NCBI GenBank assembly: GCA_017409345.1
Contig: JAFQSX010000031.1
Span: 1 to 64,000, forward strand
Direction: 5' to 3'
Length of the DNA: 64,000 nucleotides
From: Muribaculaceae bacterium
Lineage (GTDB): Bacteria > Bacteroidota > Bacteroidia > Bacteroidales > Muribaculaceae
Both the position numbers and the translations under genes were made by a program. Under the pieces are notes generated by a model, which had not been told where the DNA came from, made no database searches, and saw nothing but the letters and a program-made list of their open reading frames with translations. Within the stretch, counting starts at the first letter, position 1; every line of letters starts with the position of its first letter. Of this stretch, positions 61,650 through 64,000 are shown in pieces.

Positions 61650-63030
61650 TATTTGTCACGATATCACATATTTGAGGCAAGTAATTGCATATGTCACCTG
61701 CACCGACAGTTAATAAAATATCAATGTTGTGATTCTTGATTGTATCAACAAGTTCTTCTTTGTCAATAAGAATCTTTGAATCGGTCGTGATTTCATCAAA
61801 AATAATTTTTGATGTAACTCCTTCAATAGGCAATTCACGAGCCGGATAGATGTTGAGCAAAATCACATCATCGGCCAATGATAATGCACGAGCAAATTCA
61901 GGAGCAAAGTCACGAGTGCGAGAGTATAGGTGAGGCTGAAAAGCCACCGTAATTTTACGATTGGGATAGAGCGATTTTACCGAATTGATTGAAGCGGTGA
62001 GTTCATCGGGGTGGTGAGCATAGTCATCAATGATGGCGCGTCCATTATCACCTTGTTCCTTGAGCCAGAATTCAAATCTACGTTTTGGGCCCATGAATGA
62101 AGCCATGGCTTGAGCAGCCTTCTCGGGTTGCATATCTCCGGTAAGGAAACATCCTGCTAATGAAGCAATAGCATTTTCAATGTTTATTTCAACCGGTACC
62201 CCCAATTCAATATCTTTTATTACAGAACCATCGCAAGCGACAAAATCAAAAGTGATTGAGCCGTTTGCACGACGAATGTTTTGAGCATGGAAATCGCCAC
62301 TATCGCGAGAATAGGTATAAACTTTTACTCCGGGAGCCACGCGAGGTTTTACTTTTAACCCTTCATGTAATACCAATGCTCCATCTTCACGAATCAATTC
62401 GGTAAAATGGGCAAAACTTTCAAGATAGGCTTCTTCTGTGCCATAGATATCAAGATGGTCGGGGTCGGTAGATGTAATAACAGCAATATAAGGAGTTAAT
62501 TGATGGAATGAGCGATCATATTCATCGGCTTCGATTACAGAGTAGGGCGATGTTTCGCTCAACAATAAATTGCTATTGTAGTTTCGTAATATTCCACCCA
62601 AAAAAGCATTACAACCGACTTCGCAAGTGTTGAGGATGTGTGCCGCCATTGACGATGTTGTGGTTTTGCCATGAGTGCCGGCAAAGCACAATCCTTTAGA
62701 CCCACGAGTAATTAAACCTAAAACGGCAGCGCGTTTAAGGATTTCAAACCCACCATTGCGGAAGAAGTTAAGACCTTTATGATCGTTGGGAATAGCCGGA
62801 GTATATACGACTAAAGTAGTATCCGGATTTTTAAATTCCTCGGGAATGAGATTGATGTCATCATCATAAACAATATTCACTCCCTCTTCTTCAAGTGCTT
62901 TTGTTAGAGCCGATGGAGTGCGGTCATATCCGGCAACTTTGCATCCTTGAGAAAGAAAATATCGTTCAAGAGCAGCCATTCCGATTCCTCCTGCTCCCAC
63001 AAAATATATGTTAGTCTTTTTTGTATCCAT
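61642..63030 (-). CDS. murC: UDP-N-acetylmuramate--L-alanine ligase
   Basis: 462 residues, full length. It joins L-Ala to UDP-MurNAc with ATP, the first peptide step of peptidoglycan. The N-terminal dinucleotide-like loop is VGAGGIGMAALERYFLSQG; the ATP loop is CFAGTHGKTTTSSMAAHIL; then SPYSVIEADEYDRSFHQL, TDPDHLDIYG and the Mur-ligase C-terminal DDYAHHPDELTASINS. It lies 4 bases after murG on the same strand. Confidence 0.97.
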   Translation of the reverse strand: MDTKKTNIYFVGAGGIGMAALERYFLSQGCKVAGYDRTPSALTKALEEEGVNIVYDDDINLIPEEFKNPDTTLVVYTPAIPNDHKGLNFFRNGGFEILKRAAVLGLITRGSKGLCFAGTHGKTTTSSMAAHILNTCEVGCNAFLGGILRNYNSNLLLSETSPYSVIEADEYDRSFHQLTPYIAVITSTDPDHLDIYGTEEAYLESFAHFTELIREDGALVLHEGLKVKPRVAPGVKVYTYSRDSGDFHAQNIRRANGSITFDFVACDGSVIKDIELGVPVEINIENAIASLAGCFLTGDMQPEKAAQAMASFMGPKRRFEFWLKEQGDNGRAIIDDYAHHPDELTASINSVKSLYPNRKITVAFQPHLYSRTRDFAPEFARALSLADDVILLNIYPARELPIEGVTSKIIFDEITTDSKILIDKEELVDTIKNHNIDILLTVGAGDICNYLPQICDIVTNNE

Positions 63031-63034
63031 AGTC

Positions 63035-64000
63035 TTACTTATTCAAAAGTTCATAAATCTTATCAACAATCTTTTCATCAGCATCTACAAGAGCCATTTT
63101 CTTGATGTTACGAGACAATTCCTCACGTCGAGCATCATCATCAAGTAATGCAATCACTTCGTGAGAGAGTTTTGAACGACAGTCGGCATCAAGAAGCATT
63201 ACTGCCGCATTTTTATCAACAAGAGCCTGTGCGTTTTTGCGTTGATGGTCTTCGGCAACGTTGGGCGAAGGAACAAGCAATACCGGCATGCCTAGCAATT
63301 GAAGTTCCGAAATTGTGCCTGCTCCTGCTCTTGATACGACTAAATCAGCAGCGCGATAAGCCACATTCATATCCGAAATAAAAGCAGTCGCAATAACCCC
63401 ATTTTTCCCTTGTGCGATTTGAGAACATTCTTGTGCATAAATTTTGCCGGTTTGCCACATTACTTGCGCTCCGGTAGAGATGATTTGGTCAAGAGCAATT
63501 GCTACACTATCATTAATGGTGCGAGCCCCTAAACTACCACCTACAACAAGGACTAACTTGCGAGAAGGATCAAAGCCAAGTTGTTCTTTGGCTTGTTGTT
63601 GTGTCAATTCGCAATTTAATATGTTTGCTCTTACCGGATTTCCTGTAAGAATAATCTTGTCAGCCGGGAAGAAGCGTTCCATTTCTTCATAGGCCACACA
63701 TATTGCATTTGCCTTTTTTGCGAGTAACTTATTTGTGACTCCTGCATAGGAATTTTGTTCTTGTAGCAGGGTAGGTATTCCTTTTTTTTGAGCCTCCTTG
63801 AGCATAGGCCCACTTGCATAGCCACCTACACCCACAGCAATGTCGGGTTGAAAGTCGCGTAGCACTTTTTGTGCGCGACGCATACTTTTCCATAACTTGA
63901 AAAGTACTTTTATATTTCGCCACAATCGTCGACGATCAAACCCACACACGGGCAACCCAACAATCTCATAGCCGGCAGCAGGAACTCTTTCCATTTCCAT
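63035..64000 (-). CDS. murG: MurG glycosyltransferase, 5' end outside the window
   Basis: 321 codons are visible. The ATG at 64000 is internal, because the family's N-terminal GGTGGH glycine loop and about 50 residues are missing at the window edge. It adds GlcNAc to lipid I to give lipid II at the inner membrane. Visible conserved parts are VPAAGYEIVGLPVCGFDRR, VGVGGYASGPM, LLQEQNSYAGVTNKLLAKKA, TGNPVRANI, VVGGSLGARTINDSV and VVSRAGAGTISELQLLGMPV. The gene order murG, murC, ftsQ, ftsA, ftsZ is the standard one. Confidence 0.95.
   Translation of the reverse strand: MEMERVPAAGYEIVGLPVCGFDRRRLWRNIKVLFKLWKSMRRAQKVLRDFQPDIAVGVGGYASGPMLKEAQKKGIPTLLQEQNSYAGVTNKLLAKKANAICVAYEEMERFFPADKIILTGNPVRANILNCELTQQQAKEQLGFDPSRKLVLVVGGSLGARTINDSVAIALDQIISTGAQVMWQTGKIYAQECSQIAQGKNGVIATAFISDMNVAYRAADLVVSRAGAGTISELQLLGMPVLLVPSPNVAEDHQRKNAQALVDKNAAVMLLDADCRSKLSHEVIALLDDDARREELSRNIKKMALVDADEKIVDKIYELLNK

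Overview
The window looks like a chromosomal segment of a gut-type member of the Bacteroidales, possibly Muribaculaceae (an inference; no rRNA is present to confirm it). Supporting signs are an AT-rich sequence, promoters of the Bacteroides type (TTTG, about 19 bases, TAnnTTTG), a type IX secretion C-terminal sorting domain, DUF5689-type surface lipoproteins, Stealth-family glycan genes, and the Bacteroidales gene order for mur/fts and for sigma-54 regulator, lptE, TPR protein and secG.

Layout. 1-8900 is a defence island on the + strand: a small Xre-type regulator, a fused nuclease-methylase plus a separate specificity subunit (a BcgI-like restriction layout with no hsdR), a TIR-domain protein, a decayed AAA ATPase, a GIY-YIG/DUF4357 protein coupled to a TIGR02391 protein, and an AlbA_2-type protein. 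9200-15000 holds a beta-barrel protein, rnhB, a long-chain acyl-CoA ligase, a stand-alone receiver protein and a Na/Pi cotransporter. 15000-20800 has two domain-shuffled DUF5689 surface proteins. The second is cut off head-to-head against a cut-off acetylxylan esterase at a 13-base palindrome, which is either a real rearrangement or an assembly join. 20900-32000 is mostly housekeeping: an AAA_14/DUF4143 ATPase, a radical SAM protein, LD-carboxypeptidase, serS, a yqeY-like gene, an exported thioredoxin, twin tRNA-Asn genes, an S41 protease and mfd.

32096-39007 encodes a 2303-residue exported protein with an amidase-like N-terminus, two copies of a repeated module and a type IX sorting tail. 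It is followed by about 0.8 kb of noncoding DNA carrying four copies of a structured repeat whose stems covary. 39834-44800 is an accessory stretch: a second AAA_14/DUF4143 ATPase, a compact minus-strand operon of six very small exported or membrane proteins, an Xre-type regulator with a long foldable leader, and one more small exported protein.

44900-50300 returns to core genes (acyltransferase, sigma-54 activator, LptE, TPR protein, SecG, LOG-family protein, ATP:cobalamin adenosyltransferase, DUF2795). 50400-56100 is a surface-glycan locus of two converging operons: a LpxL-like acyltransferase, two Stealth proteins and three glycosyltransferase-like proteins, two of them tandem duplicates. 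panB and upp follow. The window ends inside the division and cell-wall cluster, read on the minus strand as murG (cut by the window edge), murC, ftsQ, ftsA, ftsZ.

The best candidates for something undescribed are the small exported-protein operon with its regulator and foldable leader (41592-44781), the covarying intergenic repeats (39071-39494), and the BcgI-like restriction operon with TIR and nuclease partners (293-7443).
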